64,000 bases of DNA, taken from assembly GCF_030052815.1 (NCBI RefSeq), contig NC_079505.1, positions 28,598,843 to 28,662,842 of the forward strand, in the 5' to 3' direction. Made by a program: the position numbers and the translations under genes. Below the pieces are notes generated by a model that searched no databases, was not told where the DNA came from, and saw nothing but the letters and a program-made list of their open reading frames with translations. This DNA is from Hevea brasiliensis (Eukaryota > Streptophyta > Magnoliopsida > Malpighiales > Euphorbiaceae). Within the stretch, counting starts at the first letter, position 1; each line of letters begins with the position of its first letter. Shown here piece after piece: positions 46,526 through 58,403 of this stretch.

Positions 46526-47285
46526 GTGTTGATTGATCAAATTAGAATGGCCGCTCATAATGATCAGAAGTATCAGAAGCTGTTGGAAGAAGTCCGGCAG
46601 GGCAAGAAACCAGAATTCTCAATAAGAGATGATGGTCTACTGCTACACCAGGGCATAATATGTGTTCCTAATGATGTTGAATTGAGGAAGATCATTTTGA
46701 AGGAAGCACATAAGTCTCCTTTTGCCATGCACCCTGGTGGCACAAAAATGTATAGAGGGCTAAAGGAGCATTACTGGTGGATGGGTATGAAAAGAGATGT
46801 GGCAGAGTTTGTATCCAAATGCCTAACTTGTCAGCAAGTGAAGGCAGACCATCAAGTACCCACTGGGTTGTTACATCTACTACCAGTACCAGAATGGAAA
46901 TGGGAAAGAATAACAATGGATTTTGTAATGGGACTTCCAAGGACATTGAAGAGTCATGATGCAGTATGGGTCATTGTGGATAGACTGACCAAGTCTGCTC
47001 ATTTTCTGCCAGTCCGAATGGACTACAGTTTGGACAGATTGGCTAGGTTGTACATTGATGAGATTGTGAGACTGCATGGAGTGCCAGTATCCATCGTATC
47101 AGACAGAGATCCTAGGTTCACTTCTAGATTCTGGGGTAGTCTTCAGAGAGCCCTAGGAACTAGATTGAATTTCAAGATCGCATTCCACCCACGCAGACGG
47201 ATGGCGATGCGAAAGGGTAATTCAGATCTTGAATGACATGCTACGGGCTTGTGTGATTGAATTTGAAGGCAGTTAGGATACACAC
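46526..47285 (+). pseudogene. Gypsy B integrase, broken near the catalytic Glu
   Basis: The zinc-binding HHCC part reads [27 protein letters not shown] and [15 protein letters not shown]. The core shows [12 protein letters not shown] (first Asp) and [13 protein letters not shown] (second Asp). Around 47190-47215 the usual QTDGQSERV segment is frameshifted, so the catalytic Glu is not read in frame. The same lesion is present in gypsy A. Confidence 0.9.
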
Positions 47286-47960
47286 TTGCCTTTGATTGAG
47301 TTTGCTTACAACAACAACTACCAATCAAGCATTGGGATGCCTCCATATGAAGCTTTGTATGGCAGAAAATGTAGAACCCCGTTGTGTTGGGATGACGTGG
47401 GTGAAAGAAAGATGATTGGACCCGAAATTGTTCAGCACACTGAAGAGAAAATCAGGGTGATCCGAGATCGACTTAAGACTGCATCAGACCGTCAGAAGTC
47501 CTATATTGATTTGAAGAGAAAAGATATTGATTATGCAGTGGGTGAGAAATTTTTCCTCAAAGTTTCTCCTTGGAAGAGAATTATGAGATTCGGCAGAAAG
47601 GGGAAACTGAGTCCTCGCTTCATTGGGCCATATGAGGTTCTGGAAAGAGTGGGTCCTTTGGCATATCGTTTGGCACTACCTCCAGAGTTGGAGAAGATAC
47701 ATAATGTCTTCCATGTGTCTATGTTGAGGAGGTATCGATCAGACCCATCTCATGTACTACCAGTAGAAGAAATTGAAGTGAATCCAGACCTCACATATGA
47801 AGAAGAACTCATAGAGATTCTGGCTTATGAGGTGAAGCAGCTACGGAACAAGCAGATATCGTTGGTGAAAGTGTTGTGGAACCATCATTCGGGCTAGGAG
47901 GCTACTTGGGAACGTGAGGAGGACATGAGGAGACAGTACCCACAGCTGTTCAAAAATTGA
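47286..47960 (+). pseudogene. Gypsy B integrase C-terminus and chromodomain
   Basis: After the frameshift the frame is open: LIEFAYNNNYQSSIGMPPYE, DLKRKDIDYAVGEK (GPY/F-type region with RFIGPYEVLERVGPLAY), then VFHVSMLRRYRSDPSHVLPV and the chromodomain-like tail ILAYEVKQLRNK / LVKVLWNHHSG. TAG at 47895-47897 replaces Gln; the natural TGA stop is at 47958-47960. Confidence 0.9.
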
Positions 47961-47993
47961 TACCAGGTAAAATTTCGAGACGAAATTTATTTT

Positions 47994-48007
47994 AAGGGGG
48001 GGAGAAT
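47994..48007 (+). other. Polypurine tract of gypsy B
   Basis: AAGGGGGGGAGAAT lies directly before the 3' LTR start TGTAACACCCC. Confidence 0.9.
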
Positions 48008-50965
48008 TGTAACACCCCTAATTGCATAGTCTGGTATATTTCACTTTCCGGTGACTGTGTCGGTCCGGACAATTAAGGGGATTAGAACTACACTCAAGAC
48101 AACTAGAGAAGCTATAAACACAAATAATTAGTAATGTCCAATTAGTTAAGTATAAACAAGAAAAATAGAACATAAGAAGTTAAACGAGCCGAGAGTCACA
48201 GCGATGGGTGACATTCTCCGGAAGGACTGCGAAGTCATTTTAAACTCAAATTTCTAACCGTAAAAAGTGACGCTGCGGTCCTTAGGACCCTTATAAACAT
48301 AGTGGAAAAGAGAAAATCACGAAAAAGATCTGTTAAGCAAGTCAAATAATTAGGTCAGGGAGCCGGAAGAAATATGGAATTAATTGCAAACCGAGATGAA
48401 CCGGCGAGGGGCAATTTGGTCAATTGACCCCGAGACCTGACTCCTGACCTAACTGTCAAATAAAATCGGAGAAAAAAAAATTTTGTAATTGAAAATTAAA
48501 TTAAAGAACTAATAGAAATATAGAAAAAAAATAAAACGAAAATGAAAAAAGGAAAAGTCAAAAGGTGATGACATCATGCATGACCTCATGCATGATGCCA
48601 TAAAGAATATAATTAATTTATTTATTTATTTACATTTTTGGTCTTCCATAAGACTTAAAAATTCATAAAAAAAAAAAAAGAAAATCACTTCTTCTTCTTC
48701 AAAAAAAACGTTTTCATCTCTCTGTCACTTTTCTCTCCCAAGGTTCCTCCATTAACAAGCTTTTAAAGCTTGAAAAACTTAGTTCTTCCCCACAAGTTTC
48801 AACCCTAAACCCTAAAAAGCTTCTAAGTTACCCTAGAAAAGAAGATTAAAGAAGAATAGGAGGGAAGAAAAGTGAAGGAAAATAAAACTTGGCAATTCAA
48901 GAAAATTAGACAAGTGAGGTTAGTACTTGTTTCCCTTTCTTTTCTTCTTTAAGCTTTGAAATTAAGTTAAGATGAGTCTAAATTGCATGAAAAGTTAAAG
49001 GAAATGATAAGTTATGAAAGGACAAACAATTTGGCAGCCATGAGGGTTGGGGGAAAGTGATATGTTTCACTTCAATAAATCATGCATGCAAGTCAATCTA
49101 AGTGGGTAGGTGTTAGTGCCACACTTTAAATTGCATGAATGAAACAAATATGTGAATTAGGGTTTTGAACATTAGGGTTTAGAACATTTCATATGAAGAA
49201 AATTAGATCAAATTATGGACTTAACTTGATCAAATTACTGAATGAAGTTGGATCAACAAATCTGCAGAACCAAATTCTGTAGCATGAACAGTAATAGTAT
49301 TTTGCTTATAACTTGAGCTACAAAACTCCAATTGGGGTAATTCAAAAAGAAGAATAAACTTAAGACAATAAGGAACATTTTCTATGAAGAAAGTTTTACC
49401 AAATTTCAACAATAAACTGACCAATGAAACAGTACAATTAAGGACACCAAAATTGAAAATTTGGTAATTTTGCCTAAAAGACCTAAGTTTTGAGAAAATG
49501 ACCAAAACTAACAAGTTTAGTGACCAAAATGTGGTATGTGGGTAAAGTTGGAATTCCCATACCTATTAATCCTTAGAAAGTCAATAATTTGACTTGAATA
49601 GTGCAGTGAATAGTAACCCGAAACACAAAATTTCAGGAACGTCAAATTTAGCATGTTAGAGCTAGGTAAAAGTGAAGTTAAATTTATTTTTGGATTTATG
49701 TTAAATTATGGTACTGAAACACTGTAAAATTGTGTGTTTCAGTTGAAAGGAATACCGAGAAAGAACCCGAGGAATTGAGTCTAGGCCAAGAGGCGACTCG
49801 CTTGAGGTTTGTGCACAACGTATACTTTTTATAATCATCTTTTGCATACTGTTTTGAATAATGTGAAATATTGGATTATGGCATTCTTATGATGTTTGAT
49901 CTAAATTGTTGAAAGTTATTATGTATATTTGAAATGACAATGTTTAGCAAATTGTTAAGATAAGTTTTGAAACCACAGTGTCATGACCATATATTTGAAC
50001 ACCTCACTAGCATGACTAGTGGGGGTAATTAGTTTCGAATTTTGATTCCTTCTCTGGAGAAGTGTTGAGGTGTGCCAATAGAAGAGGATGTGAATGGATA
50101 TCCATATATTTGAGCTAGTTAGCCTTGTGATGTGATTTCTCTTTAGCCTCTGGCTATTGAGATTCTATTTGTTTCGAATGGCATGATCTAACTGTGGGTT
50201 TTATGAAATGTGTTTTGATACTTTGAAATGAACTTGGTTTGCATTTAAAATCTCATAATGCATGATTTGTACTTAATTCTCATGTTCAGCCAAATTTTTG
50301 AATAAATGTGATTTAAGTTTTGGATAAAGATTATTTTAGCATGTTGTACACCACTAAGTCCTATTACTCAGCGATTGCTTTTATTGCTGTTGCAGATTTA
50401 GAGAATAGAGGAGCAGCAGACTGAGCTGCTGAGGTGTGAGGAGCTATCAGCTTAAAGTCATCGGGTATAATTTATACGCTAATTGTAAATATTTCTTTTG
50501 ATGTATGTATTGCATATAAATGTATGGACATGTAAAAATGGGTCTTGAGCAGTTTGTATAAAATTTGTATAAATTTGTAATATATATTGTAATTTGAAAG
50601 TTGATAAATGTGTTGAGAAATTGATTGAGATTGAGTATGAAATTGAAGCAGTTGTTGAGAAAAATTTTTAGAAGTGCTTTTTATAGGTATTTGAAGAACT
50701 GGTTTCTCAAAATACAGAGGGAAATCTGTCAAAATTTTTATAAAATTTCCATAAAAATAAAATGGGCTAAAAATATTAACTAGTTTTAATTTTAACTAAA
50801 TGTTTTAAGTACTAATTAGAAAATGCTCACCACTTGTCAAAAACAAGAAAATTGTTTTAAAATCCCTTGTAGGGTACTTAATGAGTTATCGGTAGGTGAA
50901 GTTCGGTAGTTCATTAGATATTCTACGGGATCATGTTATGCCTTACAGAGGGGTAAGGTGTGACA
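48008..50965 (+). mobile_element. 3' LTR of gypsy B, with a 617-bp deletion
   Basis: 2958 bp against 3575 bp for the 5' LTR. The missing segment corresponds to about 40714-41331; at the join (about 49182) GGGTTTAGA runs straight into ACATTTCATATG. Otherwise the two LTRs differ at scattered bases. It keeps the 5S-like block (48177-48228, one change in GATGGGTGACA), donor-like GTTAGT (48919) and TGTTGCAG acceptor-like site (about 50397). Confidence 0.93.
48177..48228 (+). promoter_or_regulatory. 5S rRNA-like block in gypsy B 3' LTR
   Basis: AAGTTAAACGAGCC, GAGAGTCACAGC and GATGGGTGACATTCTC, GGAAGGAC; a slightly eroded copy of 39710-39760. Confidence 0.5.
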
Positions 50966-50970
50966 ATTGT
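50966..50970. repeat. TSD ATTGT of gypsy B (right)
   Basis: Partner of 39535-39539; the gypsy A LTR resumes with GGTCATTTGACACC. Confidence 0.95.
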
Positions 50971-51066
50971 GGTCATTTGACACCCCGATTTGTCTTTTGA
51001 CCTAAATGTCCATTAAAAATAAATAATATTACACTTGGAAAATATAATGAAAAATTAAATTGGTGG

Positions 51067-51074
51067 TATATAAA
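51067..51074 (+). promoter_or_regulatory. TATA-like box in gypsy A 5' LTR
   Basis: TATATAAA lies about 350 bp before the donor-like GTAAGT at 51421. Kept at 59521-59528 in the 3' LTR; the A1 LTR has a degraded form. Promoter role inferred. Confidence 0.35.
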
Positions 51075-54000
51075 GTAAATAGCAAAAATTATGGATTTAA
51101 TGTGGAATAAATGAAAATTAAACATATAAAATGAATTAAATTGTGTAAGTGGACCACTATGGAATAAATTAAGGACTAAATGGGCAGGTATACACCCATT
51201 ATACAATCTGCAACTTCATCTTCAAGCTTGGGATTCACCATGGCCGAATGAACTCCAACAAAACCTCCCATGGCCGCCCACCTTCAAACCTTAACAATTC
51301 CAAGATCAAGCCTTCTTTTCCCACACCTATCTTCATTAAAATTTATCCCCACATCACAAGGAAGAGTTTGATAACAATTTCAAGAAGTTTTAGTGAAGAT
51401 TTAACAAGTCCTAACAATAGGTAAGTTTGTATTTTTGAATATTTCTTTGTTAAAGTTTGTAAGCATGTTATGGGTGTTTGCTTTGTGAAGAAATTTTAAA
51501 GTTTGAGAAGTTATTGACACATCCAATTTCGGACAGCCATGGAGTTGTATATTTAATGAAATATTCATACATATATTTGATGGGAATTCATGTTGAGTAG
51601 GGTGATTTAATGTCCTAGTAAGTTAATCCCACATGTATATGGTGATTGTGCACTTGAAATGGAAGTTGACAAAATCATGGGAAACTTTGGCAATGGGGAG
51701 CATTTCGGCAGCCTTGGGACTTCTTGATGAATGTTTAAATTTATGAAGATATTGGGTGAATTGTGACATTGAGGATTGATGAATATGTATATAAATTGGT
51801 TGTGGAAATTGTATGTAATAATTAGGAGTGTTTATGTGTACATATTGTTTTATTTGGACTTTGTGAATTAGTGTTTCATTTGGTGTATCGAGGATATTGT
51901 ATTCTGCCCAAAGTGACTTTATTGTGAAGTGATAAATGGTTTTGGTAATATACCAAATCAGAAGTGGGAAGAGAAGTGGACTTATAGCAAGTAAATGTGC
52001 AATTGATAGATGTTAAGCAATATATTTAAGGACAGTATGCATTTTAGCCTATAACTTTAAGTGTGTGGCTCCAATTTGTATGAGACCAATTGGAGGTGAA
52101 ACTAGGCACAAAATGTGCCAATTTTCTTGAAGGAAGCATACCAAAATTCTGCTTGCAAGGTAGCTTGAAAAATGACCAAATCCGGATTAAGTGCAAGTGA
52201 GGCCTGAAAACTGACCATTGGGGCAGTAGTTAGTGTTTAGGCCATAACTCACTCAAAACAGGTCCAATTGACCTGAAATTTTAACCATGAATAGTTAAGA
52301 CCCATATCTACAAGTCTTATGAAGACACCAAAGCCCAAAAATGACCATAAGCAAGTCAAACAGCTTGCACAAATTCGGGTCCAAAAACTGGCCGAACCAA
52401 AGTTGACCAAAATTAACCTAAAATGACCAAATTTGATGCCATTTGACCAGCAATAGTAAAATGACCATAACTTGGTCGACATAACTCAGAATGACCTGAA
52501 ATTTTGCCCCGCGTTCCATAAGACATAGATCTATAAGTTTGTAGTTTTGACCGAAAACCGAGGGAACTAGGTCGTCCGACTAGTTCAAACTAGTATCCCG
52601 GAATCCAGCAAGTTGCAATAAAATGCACTAAACAAGGAAATGAAATTGGTAACATGTACCAACCCTAAAAGACTATCGAATGTGACATATTAGTAACACT
52701 AAAACCTAATTTACCTAGAACGCATTGAGGGTCGATATATTAGGTGATTAAGCAAATAATAGCTTTCAGTGAACTACTTATCAAGCATTATCGATAGAGA
52801 CAGTTTAATATAGTACTGAAACACTTCAAATTGTGTTTCTCAGTTTGTAAAGACTCAGGGAAAGGGAAGGAAACACTGAGTCGGACCAGAGACGATTATC
52901 GAGGTTTGTGCACTGTGACTATTTCTTTTGAATTATTTTCAGTTGAAATAAATTTTGACTATTTGTATATTATTGTTTTAAATTGTGAAACTGTGAAAAA
53001 ATGTTTGAATGATATTTGATGGATACTTGTTGATTGAAAAGCATTGTAAATGGTTTAAAACCATAGCTATCATGTATATTGATTGTATTCCTCGCTAGCT
53101 TGTCTAGTTGGACGAATTGAATTCTCTCTCTGGCTGAAGTATTGAGGTGTGTGCCTGTTGAGGACAAATTGGATAAGCACTCATATTTTTGCTAGCTAGC
53201 TATGTTATTCCTCATTAGTCATCGACTTTTGGGACGAATTGAATACCTCATTAGGCATCGGCTTTTGGGACGAATAGAACTTTGGAACATGATTAAGCTG
53301 TGTGTGATTTATTGATTTGTATTATGAGATTGTGAAATGGAGTTAAATCCTTATTGACATTTACTGTCTTTTGAAGTTAACTATGTTTTGATCTCTGAAA
53401 TTTATTGTGATATTGTGTTAAATTCCTTCTGACACTCATTGTCTTGAATTTAACTATGATTTTACATATCCATCACTAAAATGATTTATGAATTGTGATT
53501 TAAAGTTGTATTTGGTTAATGTTGTTGTGCCATCGAGACATTATCTCAAATGATAGCTTTCATAGCTGTCGCAGGTAGACAGACAGACAGGGCAGCAGAC
53601 TAGGCTGCTAGTACCTCTAGCGAGAGATTTTCAGGTATAACGAGTATACTACATTTTGCATTTTGTACTGTAATGTATGTTCACTGTATGTACATATTGT
53701 TTTTGATTTTGAGCAGTTGTAAATTCAAATTGTACCTTGAAGTTGTAAAATAATTATGAGTTATTTTGGCTTGTAAAAATTGTATTATATTTCTTGTATC
53801 GCAGTCTTTGAAAAATCACTGTGGATTTGAGTTGAGAAACATGTTGTGTTGAGAAATATGTTGGAGTTGAGATTTGGAAAAATATTGAAGTACTTTTTAC
53901 AGGTTTTCTGAAGAACTGTTTTATCCAAAATACAGATGGCACTCTGCCAAAATTTTTTTCAGAAATTCCAAATAATTCAAATGTGTTAGTTTTATCACTT

Positions 54001-54182
54001 CAGTTCAAAAAGGTTTTTAACACCTGTAAATAGTGCTCACCACTGTAAAAGAAGTAAGAAAAGTTTTTAAAATCCCTTGTAGTGTATTTAATGGGTTATC
54101 AGTAGACGGAGTTGGTAATTCATTAGGTATACTACGGGATCATGTTATGCCTTACAGAGGGGTAGGGTGTGACATGTTTTAG

Positions 54183-54194
54183 TGGTATCAGAGC
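54183..54194 (+). other. Primer binding site of gypsy A
   Basis: TGGTATCAGAGC, 8 bp after the 5' LTR, again matching initiator-Met tRNA. Confidence 0.93.
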
Positions 54195-54363
54195 TTGTTT
54201 TTAAATTATGTTTTCACCTGTTATTTGAATATTCTTTCTTCATCTTACAACTGCTCAACATGATTGTTTGATACATACAGTACATTACATTATAAATATG
54301 CACTAACGAGAGGAAATCTCCTTGTGTTATTTGTTCAGGAGATCTAAAATCCTCGCATTGACT

Positions 54364-55440
54364 ATGGAAGAGGGTGATCGTTCAGTCGATCAATCTATTG
54401 AGGCTGAGGTGCAAGGGGATGCCCCAGGCCTACACAATGTCAGTGGTTCAGAACACCACCCCTGCAGATCTGCGATTTCTGCTCGATTCGCTCGTGGATG
54501 GCTGCAATGTTCCAACAAATGGCTGGTAATGTGCCTACTCAAGTCCCAATACAGACACCAGTGGTACAACCACAATCTCCTACTAGGTAGTATGACAAAT
54601 TGATGAAGTATGGGGCTACAGAGTTCAAGGGGACAGTAGATCCTCTAGAGGCTGAACAGTGGTTAGAAAGGATGGATAGGGTATTCAAGAAACTGCATTG
54701 CACAGAAGAGCTCAGATTCGAATACTCTATATCTTTGTTCTGAGGATGCTTATGGTGGTGGAAAACCATTCCCCACGATGCAGTAGAACTGCGGTGCTAA
54801 CATGGAATGACTTTCTTAGGAATTCGGGCAAAAGTATGTCCTCGATGCTTATGTAGACCGAAGCTACAAGAGTTCCTAAGTCTCAAAGCAGATCGGTCGG
54901 TGGTAGTCTGAAGAGAATTTTCCCGCCTGAGCCATTATGCAGTGAGTTTACTTGCTACCAGCAGGGAGAGATGCAAGAGGTTTGAAACCGGCTTAAAGCC
55001 CAGTATCAGACTATAAGTAGTCGGATTCAAACACACTAATTTCTCTGAACTTGTTTCTCAAGCCCTAGAGTTGGAAAGAATTGAGTTTGAAGCTGCTCCT
55101 GAGAAAAAGAAATCAGAGAAGACAGAGAAAGAGGGAAAATTAGTAGAACAGAGTTCGGTGGTCCCTCCGGAAGAGGAAGAACCATGGGGACACAGCAGAG
55201 GTGGCAAGAAATGCAGTAGGGAAGATATTCGGGATGAAGCCTCCCCTATCAGTCGTGAGTACCAGAGGTTCCTATCCTCCCCGCCAATGTGAAACTTGTG
55301 GAAGAAATCATGGTGGGATATGCTACAAGGCTATTGGAGCCTGTTATAATTGTGGAGGCACAGAACACTTTGCCAAGGACTGTACCAGTAATTGCAGAGT
55401 TGGACCACCTCCTACTACTGCAGAAGGGTCAGTTTAGAGC
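54364..55440 (+). pseudogene. Gypsy A gag with zinc knuckles, many indels
   Basis: The ATG at 54364 opens MEEGDRSVDQSIEAEVQGDA. Recognisable pieces in several frames are EFKGTVDPLEAEQWLERMDR (about 54620-54680), WWKTIPHDAVE (54757-54790), REFSRLSHYAVSLLATS (about 54913-54964) and FETGLKPSIR. The zinc knuckles CETCGRNHGGICY and CYNCGGTEHFAKDC lie at 55289-55384. Numerous 1-4 bp losses between 54700 and 55000 destroy the frame. Confidence 0.87.
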
Positions 55441-55555
55441 CCTGTCACTAGAAGTTCACAACCACCCAGCAGAGGTAGAGGCAGGGGTAGAGGTAGCCCA
55501 GCAGGCATCCAAGGTACAGTGAACACAATCAGAGCAAGACAGTGCTCCAGTCAGA

Positions 55556-56125
55556 ATGTATGCAATGAGACAGAGGGAAGAGGTCGAGACATCTGATGTT
55601 GTGGCTAGTACCTTCTCTACTTTTAATCAGAATGTGTTTGTGTTATTTGATCCGGATTCTACCCATTCTTATGTGAGTGCTAGCATCATTGATTGCGTTG
55701 CTGTCCCAGGTATACAAATGGACTTTGAGGTGCTAGTAACAAGTCTACTAGGATAGGAAGTCAGGGTTAATAGAATATATAGAGATTGTCCTTTGGTGAT
55801 CCAAGGACACACTTTTCTGTCTGATCTCATTGAAATGCCCTTCAGAGATTATGATATCATCTTTGGCATGGATTGGTTAGCTAGGCATCAGGCCATGATT
55901 GACTGTAGGCTGAAGATAGTCACTTTTGGCCTTCCTCAGTACAGTGATGTGGTAATACATGGGGAAAGGCAGTTATTGCCATCAAACATCATTTCAGCTG
56001 CACTAGCCAGAAAAATGATCAGAAAGGGGTGTGAAGCCTACTTGGCACATGTGGTAGACACCCAAGTGGGGAGTCCAGCATTGAAGGACATCCCTACGAG
56101 ATATGACTTTCGGATGTGTTTCTGA
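55556..56125 (+). pseudogene. Gypsy A aspartic protease, broken
   Basis: It encodes VFVLFDPDSTHSYVSASII; the Gly of the active-site D-x-G-S has become Asp. A TAG follows LVTSLLG (about 55754-55756), then the frame continues with FLSDLIEMPFRDYDIIFGMD and WLARHQAMIDCRLK. The frame is lost after ALKDIPTRYDF. Confidence 0.87.
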
Positions 56126-56161
56126 TGAATTGCGTGATTACCTCGGAAAGAGAAGTGCGAT

Positions 56162-57420
56162 TTGAAATTAATGTTATGCAGTGTGGAACCAATCTCCATA
56201 ACGCCATACAGTAATGGCACCAGTGAGTTGAAGGAGTTGAAGATACAATTGCAAGAACTACTTGAAAAGGGCTTCATCCGCCCTAGTGTGTCACCTTGGG
56301 GAGCACCAGTGTTGTTTGTTAAGAAGAAGGATGGTACTCTCCGCTTATGTATAGATTATCGGCAGTTGAATAAGGTGACAATAAAGAACAGATATCCATT
56401 GCCCCGCATTGATGATCTGTTTGAACAGTTGAAGGGTGCAGCTGTATTCTCCAAAATTGATTTGCGATCTGGTTATTATCAGTTGAAGGTGCAAGAGCAG
56501 AGTATTCCAAAAATTGCTTTCAGAACTCGGTATGGCCACTATGAGTTTCTAGTAATGCCATTCGGGTTAACAAATGCTCCAGTTGCTTTTATGGATCTGA
56601 TGAACACTATCTTCAGACCATGTCTTGATAAATTTATGGTGGTGTTTATTGATGACATTTTGATATATTCAAGGAATGCAGAGGAGCATGACAGACATCT
56701 GCGGATTGTACTGCAAACTTTAAGGGAGAAACAACTATACGCCAAATTGTCGAAGTGTGAATTTTGGCTGAAAGAAATCTCCTTTTTGGGACATGTTATG
56801 TCAGCTGAAGGGATCAAGGTAGATTCCATCAAGGTAGAAGCTATCCTTAATTGGAAGCTGCCCAGGAACATCACAGAAATTCGTAGTTTTCTGGGTTTAG
56901 CTGGATATTACCGCCGGTTTGTGAAGGGGTTTTCTATGTTATCTTCTCCACTGACCAAACTGCTTCGGAAAGATGTAAAATTTCAGTGGACTAATAAATG
57001 CCAGCAAAGTTTTGACGAGTTGAAGAGGTGTTTGACTGAAGCTCCAGTCCTCACTTTACCTACTCCGGGTAAAGAATACACAGTTTATAGTGATGCTTCT
57101 CACAATGGGTTAGGCTGTGTACTGATGCAAGATCGGAATGTCATTGCTTATGCATCATGCCAGCTGAAACCGCATGAGAGGAACTACCCAACACATGATC
57201 TGGAGCTAGCGGCTATTGTTTTGCTCAAGATCGGAGACACTATTTGTATGGGGAGAAATGCTACATTTACACGGATCACAAGAGCTTGAAGTACTTAGGC
57301 ACCCAGAAAGAATTAAATTTGAGGCTGAGGAGATGGTTAGAACTCATCAAAGATTATGATTGCTTAATAGACTATCACCGGGGAAAGCAAATGTAGTGGT
57401 GGCGCCTTAAGTCGTAAGAC
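56162..57420 (+). pseudogene. Gypsy A reverse transcriptase and RNase H, mostly open
   Basis: The longest open frame of this copy (to 57289) carries [69 protein letters not shown] and the FIDDILIYS active site, then the RNase H start [18 protein letters not shown] and [13 protein letters not shown] one-base loss before KIGDTICMG throws the end of RNase H out of frame. Pieces of [14 protein letters not shown] follow in another frame. Confidence 0.92.
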
Positions 57421-57479
57421 TATGGCAAGTCTCGAGTTTCGCCTTTGTCCATGGTATATGAATTGAAAGCCTGACATGC

Positions 57480-58403
57480 GGTTTAGAGATTGATGATGAG
57501 GGACAGACAGTAGTTGCATGGCATGTACAGCTAGTGTTGATTGATCAGATCAGAATGGCTGCTCAGAGTGATGAAAAATATCAGAAGCTAATGAAAGAAG
57601 TCAAAGAGGCAAGAAACACGAATTCTCTGTGAGAGATGATGGTTTATTGCTACATCGAAGCGAGAATGTGCGTTCCTAATGATCTTTGAATTGAGATAGA
57701 TCATTATGAATGAAGCACATGAGTCTCCATTTTCTATGCACCCTGGTGGAACTAAAATGTACAGAGGGCTGAAAGAGCATTAGTGGTGGATGGGCATGAA
57801 GAGGGATATAGCTGAGTTTGTTTCCAAATGCCTAACTTGTCGACAAGTAAAGGCGAACATCAAGTTCGGTGGTTTGTTACATCCTTTGTCGATGCAGTGG
57901 AAATGGGAACAATTACTATGGATTTTGTTACAGGACTTCCAAGGACACGAGTAGTCATGATGCGGTATGGGTTATAGTTGATGATTGACCAAGTCTGCTC
58001 ACTTTTTGCCGATTTGGATGGACTATAGCACGGAAAGATTGGCGGATTGTACATATATGAGATTGTAAAATTGCATGGAGTGCAGATCAATTGTATCCGA
58101 GAGATCCTAGGTTCACTTCTAGATTAGGGTAGTCTTGAGAGAGCCCTAGGAACTAGATTGAACTTCAAAGACAAGATTCGCCCCGCAGACGGATGGCGAT
58201 GCGAGAGGGTTATTCAGATATTGGAGGATATGCTACGGGCTTGTGTGATTGAATTTGAAGGTAGTTGGGATACACACTTGCCTTTGATTGAGTTTGCTTA
58301 TAACAACAGCTACCAATCAAGCATTGGGATGCCTCCATATGAAGCTTTGTATGACAGAAAGTGCAGAACTCCCTTATGTTGAGATGAAGTAGGTGAAAGG
58401 AAG
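57480..58403 (+). pseudogene. Gypsy A integrase, heavily damaged
   Basis: Short matches to the gypsy B integrase are scattered over three frames: [33 protein letters not shown], and DPRFTSR. The segment 58158-58382 reads DMLRACVIEFEGSWDTHLPL and IEFAYNNSYQSSIGMPPYE before a TGA. Small deletions occur every few dozen bases between 57380 and 58180. The frameshift next to the catalytic Glu (about 58184-58206) is the same as in gypsy B. Confidence 0.85.

Larger units (their letters stand above)
39540..50965 (+). mobile_element. Gypsy B: full-length chromodomain element, 11426 bp
   Basis: A complete element with two LTRs, initiator-Met PBS, gag-pol and polypurine tract, bounded by a perfect 5-bp TSD inside the gypsy A 5' LTR. 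It is younger than gypsy A by position. It is the best-preserved gypsy copy, but pol has five in-frame stops and at least two frameshifts, so it could move only with help in trans. Confidence 0.96.
39103..54174 (+). mobile_element. 5' LTR of gypsy A (parts 39103-39539 and 50971-54174)
   Basis: 3641 bp without gypsy B. It matches the 3' LTR 58997-62596 closely by eye. It carries the 5S-like block (39278-39328), TATATAAA (51067-51074), donor-like ATAGGTAAGT (51417-51426), a damaged copy of the pre-acceptor hairpin (about 53533-53548) and acceptor-like GTCGCAG (53568-53574). Confidence 0.92.

Noticed and set aside
53754..53942. Identical 62-codon ORFs at 53754-53942 and 62176-62364 (minus)
   Set aside because: They are the same position in the two LTRs of gypsy A, which are identical by descent; not open in the A1 LTR.
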